Assembly: GCA_029215795.1 (NCBI GenBank)
Contig: JARDYH010000003.1
Coordinates: 259,257,562 to 259,321,561 of the forward strand
Direction: 5' to 3'
Source: Anniella stebbinsi
Taxonomy: Eukaryota; Chordata; Lepidosauria; Squamata; Anniellidae
Length of the DNA: 64,000 nt
The translations under genes were made by a program, and so were the position numbers. A model generated the notes under the pieces. The model did not search any database and had not been told where the DNA came from. It saw nothing but the letters and a program-made list of their open reading frames with translations. Shown piece after piece: positions 63,749-64,000 of this stretch; the stretch's first letter is position 1; the number at the start of each line of letters is the position of its first letter.

Positions 63749-64000
63749 GGGTGACCAGATGGCCCAGGGTTTTCCCAGTCCTAACCGGGAAACCTGGGGT
63801 GATCTGGCCCAACTGGGGGGCGGCGGGGGCAAACCGGGTGGCAGGGGGTCATGCGGCGGTAGCAACGAGCGATGAGCGGCGGAAGGCCCGGCGGCGGTGG
63901 CGGCGGAGGAGCCCGGGAAGCGGCCGCCCCAGCAGGTAAGTGCCCTCCCTCGCGCCTCGCGCTCCTTACCTGCAGGGGAGTCCGCTTCCCTCCGGTGCTC
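63749..64000. mobile_element. GC-rich TGACC element, left part, runs off the window
   Basis: GGGTGACCAGATGGCCCAGG start, CCGGGAAACCTGGGGTGATCTGG, then from 63851 the same sequence as 51051-51200, including GCCCCAGCAGGTAAGTGCC and CTTACCTGCAGGGGAGTCCG. Supplies the left end missing from the copy at 51051. Confidence 0.88.

Overview
This window looks like non-coding nuclear DNA of a squamate reptile (lizard or snake). It carries tRNA-derived SINEs of the Sauria/ACA type with the BovB-like tail, CR1 LINE 3' ends with the terminal ATTCTATG-like repeat, L2-like LINE 3' ends, two 3' pieces of an R4-clade (restriction-endonuclease type) LINE, MIR-like CORE-SINEs, and very many short non-autonomous DNA transposons. 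I found no host protein-coding exon, rRNA, functional tRNA or CRISPR array that I would defend. The open frames longer than about 100 codons are either relics of transposable-element proteins (CR1, L2, R4) or chance frames in GC-rich or palindromic repeats. The window is best read as an intergenic region or the inside of a very long intron.

Layout. 0-12 kb: scattered three-base-TSD MITEs (ends GGCC...), Sauria SINEs, one CR1 3' end, one mariner-like MITE, one hAT MITE with an exact 8-bp TSD, and old unclassified DNA. 12-19 kb: the most striking block. A 2,870-bp hAT element (exact TSD CTAAGAAC) is almost entirely one near-perfect palindrome built of about 150-bp units. Next to it, a CR1 copy is interrupted by a 1,560-bp GC-rich hAT element (exact TSD TCTCCTAT) with the same end motif but an unrelated interior of 243-bp palindromic tandem units. 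A second CR1 with readable RT remains follows. 19-33 kb: L2 3' ends in both orientations, short hAT and Harbinger-like MITEs, and the first copies of a self-complementary element with TGACC ends. 33-44 kb: a TGACC element flanked by a perfect 67-bp inverted duplication, a CORE-SINE split by a CR1, and nested MITEs including a family rich in GCGCATTA motifs. 44-52 kb: R4 LINE, a CR1 disrupted by two later insertions, GC-rich palindromic MITEs, and a mosaic TGACC element. 52-64 kb: more hAT and TGACC elements, CR1 3' ends, a 300-bp inverted repeat, and a second copy of the GC-rich TGACC element running off the right edge.

How the parts relate. Nothing here acts as a pathway. The content is a record of successive transposition. 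Several junctions can be read to the base (SINE at 5.65 kb, CR1 at 15-17 kb, 24 kb, 38 kb, 47 kb and 60 kb; MITEs at 42.7 and 55.1 kb), giving a relative order: CORE-SINE, CR1 and SINEs older; hAT and GGCC-type MITEs younger. Three unrelated-looking element groups share GC-rich foldback interiors with consensus-like splice donors (CAGGTAAGT), and two groups exchange interiors while keeping their ends. Those are the observations most worth following up. Family names below rest on my reading of diagnostic motifs, TSD length and terminal sequences, not on a database search.
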